DNA of 64,000 nucleotides, taken from assembly GCA_038106145.1 (NCBI GenBank), contig JAYODD010000015.1, positions 3,297 to 67,296 of the forward strand, in the 5' to 3' direction. Below, piece after piece: positions 9,156 to 17,254 of this stretch; position 1 is the stretch's first letter, and every line of letters starts with the position of its first letter. The DNA comes from JBFJKD01 sp038106145 (GTDB taxonomy: Bacteria; Pseudomonadota; Gammaproteobacteria; Pseudomonadales; Porticoccaceae). The notes below the pieces were generated by a model. The model was not told the origin of the DNA, did not search any database, and was given only the letters and a program-made list of their open reading frames with translations. Position numbers and translations under genes: made by a program.

Positions 9156-10736
9156 CTAGCCAAAAATGCCGTGAACAAACCAGCGCTGCGTGTCGAGTTC
9201 CCGGTAAATCCAGTACACCGCGCCCTGTGCGTGGCGGGCAATAAAGTAGTCCCGGCGTACGGGTTGGTGCCACCACTCGCCTTCGATACGTTCCGGGCCC
9301 TGTAACAGTTGCAGCACGCCGCGCCAGTACAACTGCCGGCCACGGAGTTGAATGGCTTCCGGTCTGGATAATAGCCAGGCAGGGCGGTGTGGCGCGGTTG
9401 GAGTAGTTGTGCCAGTGGTATCAGATAGCGAAGCGCCGGGCGGGTGCTGTGGGGCTGGAAAGGGTGTGCGGAGCGCCTGCCAGGCGTATTCTGGAATGTG
9501 ACTGTCGGCCAGCGCCAGTCCAGAGATGGCGCTGGCGCCGAGACGTGCGCACAGGCGATCGACAAGCTCGCCGATGGCGTCATTGCCAGCACCCGCGTTG
9601 CCTGTTGCGGCGCCGCGGGGCGCAAGCAGATCGCGCTCCATATAACGAGCGGGATGTAATTCCGTGGCAACCAGCGCGATCTTTTCGACTGGCCCATCAA
9701 GGGTCAATGACGCCAGTTTAAGGCGGCTGAGGGACAGAAAATAATCGGCTTCGCTACGCGGGCTGGCGCAGCTCAGGACAATGGTTTTAGCGGCGCCATT
9801 TTGTTGTTGCAAACGCCATTCGATGCCACCGCAATGCAGTTGTCGAGCGCGCAAATAGCCGCACAGCGCCAGCAACAGTCGACGCATGGGGAACAGTAGC
9901 ATTTCGGTAGTGGTCAATCCGTGCATGAATTCCAGCGCGTCGTCAAATTGCGGCGGCAATTGCAACGCCTTGCGCAGGTCTGGCCGTTGTCCGGTGACCC
10001 GCTGTAAATAGTGCAGCAGATCCTGTCCACAGCGTTTGCCGAGGGCTGCAGCGGGCAGGCGCAGTACATCGCCAAGCTGGCGCAAGCCAGCGCGCTGTAA
10101 ACTGGCCTGCAACGCGGTGGAACAGTCCACTACGGACAGGGGTAGCGCGTGCAGGATGCGATCAAACAATGCGGCGTCAATGACAGCCCCGGTGCGATCA
10201 TCGAAAGCGGCGACAGAATCCACCGCGCCGCAGCTGATCAGTTGCGCGGCGGCGGGGGTGGGGGCGAGGCCAGGGATATAACTGTAGTGGTGCGCGGCGA
10301 CTTCCGAAGCAATCAGCGCGCACAGCCTGCGCACGCCGCCGAATAATTTGAGGCTGCTCTGGATTTCCAGCAGTAATTTATCCGGGGGCTGTATGCAAAC
10401 GACCGAAGTAAAGCGGTAGCACCCGTACGCCAGGTGTTGCAGCGCCCGTTGTTCGCGGGCGCAGTCCCGCGCCATGGCGCGCAGCTCGGAACACAGGCTG
10501 TATGCCGTGCCGAGGGGGGTGTCGGGGGTAATGCCACAGGCCAACGCCGCCGGATTACAGAACTCGATGCGGTGTCCGCTAATCACCACTGTGGGTTTCA
10601 GCGGTGATTGCTCGGCAGCCTCGGCACCTTTTGTTGCGCGCGGCCGACTGGCCGTACCGTCGCTTTGGTCGTCACCGATAACGTCGATGAATATTTCCAG
10701 GGGTAATTGCGGTAAATGGAGGCATAACCACAGCAT
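9156..10736 (-). CDS. imuB: ImuB, Y-family polymerase-like mutasome hub protein
   Basis: Catalytically dead Y-family DNA polymerase relative that bridges DnaE2 to the beta clamp in the ImuABC mutasome. The 526-residue protein starts MLWLCLHLPQLPLEIF. Active Y-family enzymes carry the metal-binding D-x-D-x-FFA motif at this place, so the expected loss of catalytic acids is visible. The middle has the helix-hairpin-helix-like stretch QLGDVLRLPAAALGKRCG, and the end has the family signature RDYFIARHAQGAVYWIYRE. The region around residues 430-450 is Pro/Thr-rich and probably a flexible linker. The gene starts 9 bases after imuA stops and ends 3 bases before dnaE2 starts, consistent with tight co-translation. 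Confidence 0.93.
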   Translation of the reverse strand: MLWLCLHLPQLPLEIFIDVIGDDQSDGTASRPRATKGAEAAEQSPLKPTVVISGHRIEFCNPAALACGITPDTPLGTAYSLCSELRAMARDCAREQRALQHLAYGCYRFTSVVCIQPPDKLLLEIQSSLKLFGGVRRLCALIASEVAAHHYSYIPGLAPTPAAAQLISCGAVDSVAAFDDRTGAVIDAALFDRILHALPLSVVDCSTALQASLQRAGLRQLGDVLRLPAAALGKRCGQDLLHYLQRVTGQRPDLRKALQLPPQFDDALEFMHGLTTTEMLLFPMRRLLLALCGYLRARQLHCGGIEWRLQQQNGAAKTIVLSCASPRSEADYFLSLSRLKLASLTLDGPVEKIALVATELHPARYMERDLLAPRGAATGNAGAGNDAIGELVDRLCARLGASAISGLALADSHIPEYAWQALRTPFPAPQHPPGASLSDTTGTTTPTAPHRPAWLLSRPEAIQLRGRQLYWRGVLQLLQGPERIEGEWWHQPVRRDYFIARHAQGAVYWIYRELDTQRWFVHGIFG

Positions 10737-10745
10737 AAGAAGCGC

Positions 10746-11504
10746 TCACTGCAACGCCTGGCTCAGGTGCGGCGCACGGGGGCTTATCCGCGGCGGCGGG
10801 ACGGAATCCGATTCAGAATCCATGGCGCAAACAGGTTGTGGCGTTGGCAACTGCTGCGTGGGCATGGCGCGCTGGCTGAGACTGTCGGGACGCCGCAAGC
10901 GGACGGACTGTCCGCTCCAGCCACCCCGCTGTTTGAGGATGGTGAGCCGGCATCCATCCGCGGTGGACTCGATGGCGATGCGCAAGGCCGCTGGCGAGGG
11001 CTGGCTTGCCGCCTGCCAGGAACGGAACAGAACCGCGAGGCCAGCGCCAGCCTGAGCGGCCAGCTGTAGCTTGCGTAATTGGGGCACGCTGAGGTTGGCT
11101 GTTGTCAGCCAGGTCAGGATGGCGCCCCCCGAGATGGCGCGCAGTCCCTGTTCCGTCGCCCATAATTGGTCGCGCAGGGTTTTTGTCTGTACTACCAGTA
11201 AGTGCCCCAGGCTGATGTTCCAGTGTTGCCACGCCGGTGCATAGGGCAGGTGGGGGGGTGCAATCAGCACCACAGGGCGTCCCGCAGCACTCAGTTGCGC
11301 CAGTGTCGGCGCCAGCAGTTGCAGCTCCCCGTTACCGGGCTGGTGGCACAGGAGTTCGGTCAGCGCGCCCGTTGGCCAGCCGCCCTGGTGCAGGCTGGCA
11401 TTCAGTGGCGCATAACCGGTGGCTATGCCGTGGGTGGCGTCTGACGTTGCGGAGGCCTGCCAGAGGTCGGGCCGTTTGAGCAGCGAGGCGAGTGTCGCAT
11501 TCAT
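10746..11504 (-). CDS. imuA: ImuA, RecA-like SOS mutasome protein
   Basis: RecA-fold protein of the ImuA/SulA-like family that completes the mutasome and interacts with RecA and ImuB. I place the start at the ATG giving MNATLASLLKRPDLW. A longer frame exists upstream, but it would run through the LexA box and promoter, and real ImuA proteins begin near LLKRPDLW. The protein is then 252 residues. Visible family features are TGYAPLNASLHQGGWPTGALTE (the RecA-like Walker A region, without a good P-loop, as is usual for ImuA), the Walker B-like stretch RPVVLIAPP, and AISGGAILTWLTTAN. The C-terminal 40 residues are low in complexity and end just before imuB. No clear Shine-Dalgarno precedes the ATG. 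Confidence 0.88.
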   Translation of the reverse strand: MNATLASLLKRPDLWQASATSDATHGIATGYAPLNASLHQGGWPTGALTELLCHQPGNGELQLLAPTLAQLSAAGRPVVLIAPPHLPYAPAWQHWNISLGHLLVVQTKTLRDQLWATEQGLRAISGGAILTWLTTANLSVPQLRKLQLAAQAGAGLAVLFRSWQAASQPSPAALRIAIESTADGCRLTILKQRGGWSGQSVRLRRPDSLSQRAMPTQQLPTPQPVCAMDSESDSVPPPRISPRAPHLSQALQ

Positions 11505-11569
11505 AGTCTGTGGGTTTATATCGTTGCCATAGGTGGTGGTTTTTTCGCGGAGAAGGGGTTTTCGGCGAA

Positions 11570-11589
11570 AACTGTAAATATATACAGTA
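11570..11589 (-). promoter_or_regulatory. LexA operator (SOS box)
   Basis: The minus strand reads TACTGTATATATTTACAGTT. This contains the full CTGT-N8-ACAG core (11587-11572) with an AT-rich centre, matching the gammaproteobacterial LexA consensus. It overlaps the -10 element of the promoter in front of imuA, so the mutasome operon should be induced by DNA damage. No second box of this quality was seen in front of dinB or elsewhere in the window. Confidence 0.9.
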
Positions 11590-11605
11590 TTTCGGAGGTT
11601 GTCAC
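11577..11605 (-). promoter_or_regulatory. Predicted sigma70 promoter of imuA-imuB-dnaE2
   Basis: On the minus strand, GTGACA (11605-11600) is followed by a 17-base spacer and TATATT (11582-11577), close to the consensus TTGACA-17-TATAAT. The -10 element lies inside the LexA box, the classic arrangement for repression by occlusion. The implied transcript start is near 11570, giving a leader of about 66 bases to the imuA ATG. Confidence 0.65.
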
Positions 11606-11773
11606 CCACTATTGGCTGGTGGTGACGCCAGGTGTTGCAAGCCGCGCTGGACGGCTGGTGCGGGGTCCCTGCGGCGGCCTGAGGACGACGGGCGCCAGCA
11701 ACGGGAGTGGTAAGATAGGAGAGTCTTCCACCCCGATTGACTAAGGGAGGTGTCTGTTAGCGTTTCTCTTGAA

Positions 11774-12508
11774 ATGACGATAATTCTCACCGCCATCGCA
11801 TTTGCGGCAGGGTTTATCTCCTCCATTGCCGGAGCGGGTGGTTTGCTGACACTGCCGGCCCTGCTCTGGGCGGGTCTGCCACCGCTCCAGGCGCTGGCCA
11901 CCAACAAGGTTCAGAGCGCGCTGGGCACGGCGGCATCGGCCTGGAATTTTTTTCGCAAGGGACATTTGCAGCTCGGGGACATAGGGCCGGCGCTTGGCTT
12001 TGCGCTGGCGGGTTCTGTCGCGGGTACGCTGGTTGTCCAGCAATTGGGTAACGAAGTACTGCGCCGGTTGTTACCGGTTTTTCTGATTATCATTGCAGGC
12101 TATTTTTTACTATCCCCGCGCGTGTCCGACGAAAGATCCAGGCCGCGCCTGTCCCGCTGGCAATTCGGCGGCTGTGCGGCGTTGGGCATGGGGTTTTACG
12201 GTGGTTTTTTTGGCCCCGGCATGGGTTCGATATTCCCATTTCTGTTTGTCTGGTTGCTGGGACATAACCTGCGCAGCGCGACGGCGCATACCAAAGCCAT
12301 GGTGTTAACCATTAATGGTGTTTCCGCACTGCTGTTTATTTACCACGGCGGTGTGTTGTGGGATCTCGCTCTGCTTATGTCCGTTGCGCAGATCATCGGT
12401 GCGTATCTGGGCTCCAGCCTGGTCATTCGCCGCGGTGCGACACTGGTGCAACCCCTGATTGTTGCAGTTACACTGATTCTGTCGATTAAATTGTTGTTGT
12501 TCCCATAA
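11774..12508 (+). CDS. TauE/SafE-family membrane permease
   Basis: Multi-pass inner-membrane protein of the TauE/SafE (DUF81) family, whose members export sulfite, sulfoacetate and similar anions. Two family repeats are visible. The first has GFISSIAGAGGLLTLPAL and ATNKVQSALGT; the second has GFYGGFFGPGMGSIFPFL and ATAHTKAMVLTING. About eight hydrophobic helices are present. The start is uncertain. A GTG 24 bases upstream overlaps a good AAGGGAGG sequence and leaves no spacing, whereas the chosen ATG gives the usual N-terminus MTIILTAIAFAAG but lacks a clear ribosome site. The substrate cannot be inferred. It opens a run of five same-strand genes. Confidence 0.85.
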   Translation: MTIILTAIAFAAGFISSIAGAGGLLTLPALLWAGLPPLQALATNKVQSALGTAASAWNFFRKGHLQLGDIGPALGFALAGSVAGTLVVQQLGNEVLRRLLPVFLIIIAGYFLLSPRVSDERSRPRLSRWQFGGCAALGMGFYGGFFGPGMGSIFPFLFVWLLGHNLRSATAHTKAMVLTINGVSALLFIYHGGVLWDLALLMSVAQIIGAYLGSSLVIRRGATLVQPLIVAVTLILSIKLLLFP

Positions 12509-12543
12509 GTTTGCCAGGAGCCGATTACTATGAGCAGGTCCCT

Positions 12544-12954
12544 ATGAGCTATGTGCTGACCCTGGTGTTGACTTTGGCGGTGGTGCTGGTGGCTATGTGG
12601 GTGTTTATCCGGGTGGGAACGCCGGTATATCGACTCCAGCGGGAAAATATTCTGAGCCTGCTACGGTTACTGGTGAGCGGTCGCGCCACCCGGCAGGATT
12701 GGGATGTCTTCGTGGCCATCCCCATTCGCCACGATCCATTGTTGCGGGATATTCAGGAGCGTTGCATAACGATTGCACAAACTGAATTCACCGGTGGCCC
12801 GGGCTTGCTTTTTTCCGCGCAGGGGGTGGCCAGGCTTGAATCTTTGTTAAAAGAATTAGAAGCCGAAGCCGAAGTGACCCCGATCACAAATGCTGCGGCG
12901 CACGGCCTCCAGCGCGAACAAGGCGAGCAAAAAATGCAACCCCATAAAAGATAA
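12544..12954 (+). CDS. Small membrane-anchored protein of unknown function
   Basis: A 136-residue protein that I cannot assign to a named family. It has one N-terminal transmembrane helix (residues 2-23, Leu/Val-rich) followed by a cytoplasmic helical domain. That domain includes VYRLQRENILSLLRLL and the conserved-looking segment DWDVFVAIPIRHDPLLRDIQERC. The tail is rich in Glu, Gln and Lys. The ATG was chosen over an in-frame ATG-less upstream extension because the membrane helix starts directly after it. It lies 35 bases after the TauE gene and 14 bases before the AI-2E-family gene, so it is probably co-transcribed with them. Confidence 0.6.
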   Translation: MSYVLTLVLTLAVVLVAMWVFIRVGTPVYRLQRENILSLLRLLVSGRATRQDWDVFVAIPIRHDPLLRDIQERCITIAQTEFTGGPGLLFSAQGVARLESLLKELEAEAEVTPITNAAAHGLQREQGEQKMQPHKR

Positions 12955-12968
12955 AGGAAATAAATCCG

Positions 12969-14060
12969 ATGGAAAATGTTTCTGCGGTAGCAAAGTTTGT
13001 GTTGCTGTTTGCGGCTTTTGTGGTGGTGATAGCCGGTATGAAAATGGCGGAGCCCCTGTTGGTACCATTTTTGTTGTCAGTGTTTATCGCGCTGATCTGT
13101 TTTCCGCTTCTGACGTGGCTTAAATCGAAACGGGTGCCCAATAGTGTAGCCATCCTGCTGATCGTACTGGCAGTGGTACTGGTGGGAATGTTGATCGGCG
13201 CGGTGGTGGGTGCATCCATTCGCGATTTTCGCGAAGAGTTGCCGGCCTACCAGACCCGCTTGCAGGGCATGGGCGTGGTGGTGCAGCAATGGCTGGCGGA
13301 ACGGGGTTTGGTATTCGACGGCAACCATTGGCGGGAAAGTTTTAACCCCAGCGCAGTGATGCAACTGGCGGGCAATACGCTCGCCTCATTTGGTAATGTG
13401 ATGACCAATGCCTTTTTGATTTTACTGACGGTTATTTTTATTCTGACCGAGGAAACCGGATTTCGCGATAAACTGCGGTCCGCGCGCGGTGCATTCGAGT
13501 CGCTGGCGGGGCTGGAAACATTTATTCAGAGTGTAAATCGCTATCTGTCGATCAAAACATTATTGAGCCTGGCTACTGGCGCACTGGTGGTGGTATGGCT
13601 GTGGCTGCTGGGCGTCGACTATGCAGTGATGTGGGGACTGCTGGCATTTTTGCTGAATTTTGTACCCACGATTGGTTCGATTCTCGCGGCGGTGCCTGCA
13701 ATACTGTTGGCGCTGATCCAGCTCAACCCCTGGTCGGCTGGGTTGGTGGCGGTCGGTTATGTGGTGATCAATGTGGTGTTCGGTAATATTCTCGAACCGC
13801 GACTGATGGGGCGCGGGTTGAACCTGTCGCCGCTGGTGGTGTTTTTATCGCTGGTGTTCTGGGGCTGGGTACTGGGTCCGGTCGGTATGCTGTTATCTAT
13901 TCCGCTGACGATACTGGTAAAAATCGCCCTGGAAAACGATCCGCAAACCCGTTGGGTGGGCATTATGCTGGGCGCGGGCCAGATGTCTCTCGCGTCCGCT
14001 AATGATAAGGGTGAACCAACGGCAATTCACGACAAACCGTTTGCCAAAGATGATGATTAA
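12969..14060 (+). CDS. AI-2E-family (PerM-like) membrane transporter
   Basis: Inner-membrane protein of the autoinducer-2 exporter/PerM family (formerly UPF0118), 363 residues with about eight transmembrane helices. A ribosome site AAAGGAAAT precedes the ATG. The N-terminal helices (AEPLLVPFLLSVFIALICFPLL), the long amphipathic middle region, and the C-terminal signature GNILEPRLMGRGLNLSPLVVFLSL are all present. Members export small molecules or act as Na+/H+ antiporters; actual AI-2 transport is documented for only a few, so I would not infer quorum sensing. Its stop overlaps the start of the following lipoprotein gene, which points to co-translation. Confidence 0.9.
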   Translation: MENVSAVAKFVLLFAAFVVVIAGMKMAEPLLVPFLLSVFIALICFPLLTWLKSKRVPNSVAILLIVLAVVLVGMLIGAVVGASIRDFREELPAYQTRLQGMGVVVQQWLAERGLVFDGNHWRESFNPSAVMQLAGNTLASFGNVMTNAFLILLTVIFILTEETGFRDKLRSARGAFESLAGLETFIQSVNRYLSIKTLLSLATGALVVVWLWLLGVDYAVMWGLLAFLLNFVPTIGSILAAVPAILLALIQLNPWSAGLVAVGYVVINVVFGNILEPRLMGRGLNLSPLVVFLSLVFWGWVLGPVGMLLSIPLTILVKIALENDPQTRWVGIMLGAGQMSLASANDKGEPTAIHDKPFAKDDD

Positions 14061-15639
14061 CGGGGTGTTCGGCAATTTGTCTTACCGGCGGTGGCTGCGC
14101 CTAATACTGCTGCTGTCGTTGTTCACAGGTTGCGGGGACGGGCAGCAGTCCCCGTCGACGACCGCAGAAAGCCATGGCTCGGCATCCGGTATTCAATGGT
14201 TCGCCGGTACGGTGGAAGAAGCCTTTGCCCACGCTAAAACAGTGAACAAGCCGGTGTTTCTGTATTGGGGCGCCGACTGGTGCCCGCCCTGCAACCAGCT
14301 CAAGGCCACGGTGTTCGAGCAGCGCGAATTTATCGAACAAAGCCGTCTGTTTATTCCGGTGTATCTCGATGGCGACACCCCCCGCGCGCAACGAATCGGC
14401 GAGCAGCTTGGCGTGATGGGTTATCCGACGGTGATTGTGTTTAATCCGGCCGGCGAGGAATTAACCCGAATTCCTGGCGGCATTAATCTCGATCATTATC
14501 TGCGGGTGCTCGCGCTGTCCCTTGAACAGTTGCGTCCAGCCACGGTATTGGTGGCGGCGGCGATGAACGGAGAAGGGCTGGCGGCGGAGGATTGTCAGTT
14601 GTTGGCCTGGTATAGCTGGGCGCAGGATAACGGGCAAGTGCTGGCGGGCAGAGACCCACTGGCGGTGTTTACCCGTTTGCTGGAAATCTGTGGTACTACC
14701 AGTGCAGTGGTGAACAGTCGCCTGGGTATGGCGGCGCTGAATGCCTGGTTGATGGCAGATCGCAGCCAGGAATCTGCACTTGCCAAAATTGACGAGTACC
14801 AACAGTTAGTCGCAACCGTACTCAATGATCGCGCGTTATCCATTGCAAACATCGAGCCGCTGATTTATCAGGCCGGAGATATCGTTGCCACGCTGACCAG
14901 TTCAGGGGCGGAACGGGAAAGTTTGCGGCGGCGTTGGCTCGATCGACTACGGAGCCTGAGTGTTGACTCCGATGTGGCGCTTGCGGATCGTCTCGCTACA
15001 CTTTACGGGGAGCTACAGCTTGCGCGGTTGGCGCATTCTTTTGCCGGGTATGAACCGGAGTTAATTGGCAGGGTGCAACAACAAGTTGACGCAGCGGACA
15101 AACAGGCGACGACAACCTATGAACGCCATGTGGTGATCAGTGTGGCGTGGGATGTGCTTTACGCGGCAGGCCTGGAACGCCAGGCCAGCGACTTGCTGCT
15201 GGCAGAAATGGAAAAGTCCCAGTCGCCGTATTATTTTATGCTGGAGCTGGCCAATATTGCGGAAAAGGCGGGTCGGGAAGATGAAGCTTTGGCGTGGCTG
15301 GAGCGCGCCTGGCGCGCGGCGACCGGTTCCGCGACGCGATTTCAGTGGGGCGTAAACTATCTGCTGGGATTGTTAAAAATGGCGCCTGAAGATACGGCGC
15401 GGATCGAGGCGACGGGGGTTGCAGTGTTGTCGGAGCTGGCAGTACAGGAAGCACCGCTGTTTCAACGCAATCGCCAGCGCCTGGAACAACTCGGCGCTGC
15501 GCTGGTGGAGTGGAACGAATTTTTTGAGCAACCCAAAGTGCTTGCAGCGTTCAGAGCGCAGCTGGCGCCGCCATGTGAAGAGGAATCGCTTGAATCGCGG
15601 GCAACAACTTTTTGTCGCGAGTTTCTGCAGGTGGAGTAA
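14050..15639 (+). CDS. Thioredoxin-domain lipoprotein with TPR-like C-terminal part
   Basis: Predicted periplasmic lipoprotein of 529 residues. It starts at one of two adjacent ATGs that overlap the end of the preceding gene. A signal peptide (RRWLRLILLLSLFTGC) ends in a lipobox with Cys28. A thioredoxin-like domain follows, with YWGADWCPPC (redox pair Cys78/Cys81), a cis-proline segment GVMGYPTVIVF, and a typical alpha/beta pattern to about residue 160. The remaining 360 residues are helical, with repeats resembling tetratricopeptide helices (LLLAEMEKSQSPYYFMLELANIAEKAG, DEALAWLERAW). The likely role is disulfide exchange or reduction in the periplasm, possibly with TPR-mediated partner binding. 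A methyltransferase gene follows after 10 bases. Confidence 0.82.
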   Translation: MMINGVFGNLSYRRWLRLILLLSLFTGCGDGQQSPSTTAESHGSASGIQWFAGTVEEAFAHAKTVNKPVFLYWGADWCPPCNQLKATVFEQREFIEQSRLFIPVYLDGDTPRAQRIGEQLGVMGYPTVIVFNPAGEELTRIPGGINLDHYLRVLALSLEQLRPATVLVAAAMNGEGLAAEDCQLLAWYSWAQDNGQVLAGRDPLAVFTRLLEICGTTSAVVNSRLGMAALNAWLMADRSQESALAKIDEYQQLVATVLNDRALSIANIEPLIYQAGDIVATLTSSGAERESLRRRWLDRLRSLSVDSDVALADRLATLYGELQLARLAHSFAGYEPELIGRVQQQVDAADKQATTTYERHVVISVAWDVLYAAGLERQASDLLLAEMEKSQSPYYFMLELANIAEKAGREDEALAWLERAWRAATGSATRFQWGVNYLLGLLKMAPEDTARIEATGVAVLSELAVQEAPLFQRNRQRLEQLGAALVEWNEFFEQPKVLAAFRAQLAPPCEEESLESRATTFCREFLQVE

Positions 15640-15649
15640 CAGCGGCGCA

Positions 15650-16408
15650 ATGAAAAAAAATTCTGACGCCTTGAAATATGGTCTGGCGGAAACGGCAATC
15701 ACAACGGCGCACCAGGGTGGCGGGGACGATGTGGGAATTGCTGTCGGGGACAATATCGATCCACAAGCGACGCTGCGTGTGTTGCTACCTGGGGCAAAAT
15801 TAACCATCACTACGTTGCATAATGTGCCGGAGCTACGGCTGTGGTTAATTGATCCGGCCGGTATGCACGCGCCACTCTCGGAGCAGGAGGTCGGCGCGGT
15901 ATTTACCACGCCACCCTACTGGTGTTTTCGTTGGGGGAGCGGCAAGGCGCTGGCCGAATACATTCTGCGGGAGATGCCGGCAAACATTACCGGCGCCACT
16001 GTGCTCGATTTCGGATGTGGCAGCGGCGTGGCGGCAATTGCCGCCGCGTTGGCAGGCGCGCGGCGGGTGATCGCCTGTGATAGTGACCCGGTGGCGCTCG
16101 CCAGCGCTGCGCGCAATGCCGAGTTGAACGGGGTTGAGCTCAGCTACGCAACGGATGTTTTTGCGGTGAAAGAACGGGTCGATTATTTATTTGCGGCAGA
16201 CGTTCTCTACGACCGGGAAAATTTTTCCCTGCTGCAACGGTTCCGGCGGCTTGCCAGGCGGGTGATTATTGCGGATTCGCGGGTGTCGGACTTCGCTGCT
16301 GAAGGTTATACGCAGTTCAAGCGCCAATGCTCGGTAACTCAACCGGATCTGGGGGAACCACCACAGGTGGCACAGGTTGTATTTTATGGCGCCTCCGGAA
16401 CATTTTGA
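15650..16408 (+). CDS. Class I SAM-dependent methyltransferase (ETFB/PrmA-like)
   Basis: A 252-residue methyltransferase. SAM-binding motif I is seen as LDFGCGSGVAAIAAAL, followed by the acidic loop VIACDSDPVALASAARNAELNG, the D-x-F motif YATDVF and the YLFAADVLYDRENF segment. This combination, together with FTTPPYWCFRWGSGKALAEYI before the core domain, is typical of protein lysine methyltransferases related to METTL20/ETFB-KMT and PrmA. The substrate is therefore probably a protein, but nothing in the sequence proves it. The ATG is at the end of the lipoprotein gene, so it is likely the last gene of the tauE-to-methyltransferase run. No Shine-Dalgarno is obvious. Confidence 0.75.
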   Translation: MKKNSDALKYGLAETAITTAHQGGGDDVGIAVGDNIDPQATLRVLLPGAKLTITTLHNVPELRLWLIDPAGMHAPLSEQEVGAVFTTPPYWCFRWGSGKALAEYILREMPANITGATVLDFGCGSGVAAIAAALAGARRVIACDSDPVALASAARNAELNGVELSYATDVFAVKERVDYLFAADVLYDRENFSLLQRFRRLARRVIIADSRVSDFAAEGYTQFKRQCSVTQPDLGEPPQVAQVVFYGASGTF

Positions 16409-16562
16409 AAGCCTGTTTTAAGATGTTTTGTGCCAGAGAGTGCGCTGCTGCTGTTGGTCGGTTGAAACGGACCTTCAGTGATGTTGTTCTTCATAATCGC
16501 CGAAGTTACAGGTAAGATCGGCCCACATTAGCAATAATAAGAGTGGCAGGTATGCGCAATGG

Positions 16563-17243
16563 GTGGCAGGTGTGAAGCAATCAAAACCGATTAACAAGGC
16601 GTGGTTGGCGCGAGTGGTTGGTGTCCAGCAAGCGGAACAAAAAGCAATATCGCGGCTGTTACACGACGAGTTCGGTCAGTCGCTGGTGGCCGCCAAAAGC
16701 TTTGCCGTTGCCGTTGCACAGGTGCGTGACGGGGAGTCCTTCGACGATATTCGCAACATGGCGGGCGTCGTTAAGGAGATGATCGAAGGGACCTATATCG
16801 CAACTTACGATCTGATGCGGGAACTCGACACGGGAATTGCGCCGGAGGCACCGTTCGCGGAGCACATACAGGGTTTGTTGCAATATCTGCGCTTTGAGCA
16901 AAAACGCGTGGCGTTGTCATTCGCTGGCGGCGATCAGATTGATCTGTTGCCGCATTGGGCGCGGTCCCTGCTCTTGCGTTTTACGCGTACGCTGCTAACC
17001 TGCGTTAATCGCCATGCGAGCGGCGTCAGTACGGTGAAATTAACTGTGTCCGCGGACGTCACCGGCCACACGGTGCTGGCGGTAGAGCACAATGGTGCAG
17101 CCACGGCGCCACAATTCGAGCGGCATCCCATACTGCTCGGATTGACGCGCGGCGTGCAGGCGTTAGGTGGAGAGTGTGCGTTGAGTCAAGATAAGTCGCG
17201 ACAAGAACATATAACTCTGACCTTCGATTTCCCCGTGGATTAG
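16563..17243 (+). CDS. Small NarL-type histidine kinase-like protein with degenerate ATPase domain
   Basis: A 226-residue soluble protein with no sensor domain. The dimerisation segment EQKAISRLLHDEFGQS (His34) matches the H-box of HisKA_3 kinases that partner NarL-type regulators. The C-terminal half aligns in pattern with their ATPase domain, ending ILLGLTRGVQALGGEC as in active kinases (GL-x-GMRERV-x-ALGG). However, the N-box position reads RTLLTCVNRHA rather than E-x3-N-x-x-KHA, and the usual D-x-G-x-G loop reads EHNGAA. ATP binding is therefore doubtful. It may act as a phosphotransfer or inhibitory partner of the response regulator 11 bases downstream. The GTG start is the longest plausible one; a second GTG lies 9 bases further in. 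Confidence 0.65.
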   Translation: MAGVKQSKPINKAWLARVVGVQQAEQKAISRLLHDEFGQSLVAAKSFAVAVAQVRDGESFDDIRNMAGVVKEMIEGTYIATYDLMRELDTGIAPEAPFAEHIQGLLQYLRFEQKRVALSFAGGDQIDLLPHWARSLLLRFTRTLLTCVNRHASGVSTVKLTVSADVTGHTVLAVEHNGAATAPQFERHPILLGLTRGVQALGGECALSQDKSRQEHITLTFDFPVD

Positions 17244-17254
17244 CCGGACGCGAT

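Noticed and set aside
12969..14060. Evidence of AI-2 quorum sensing
   Set aside because: The family name is historical; no luxS or lsr genes are present and most members have other roles.
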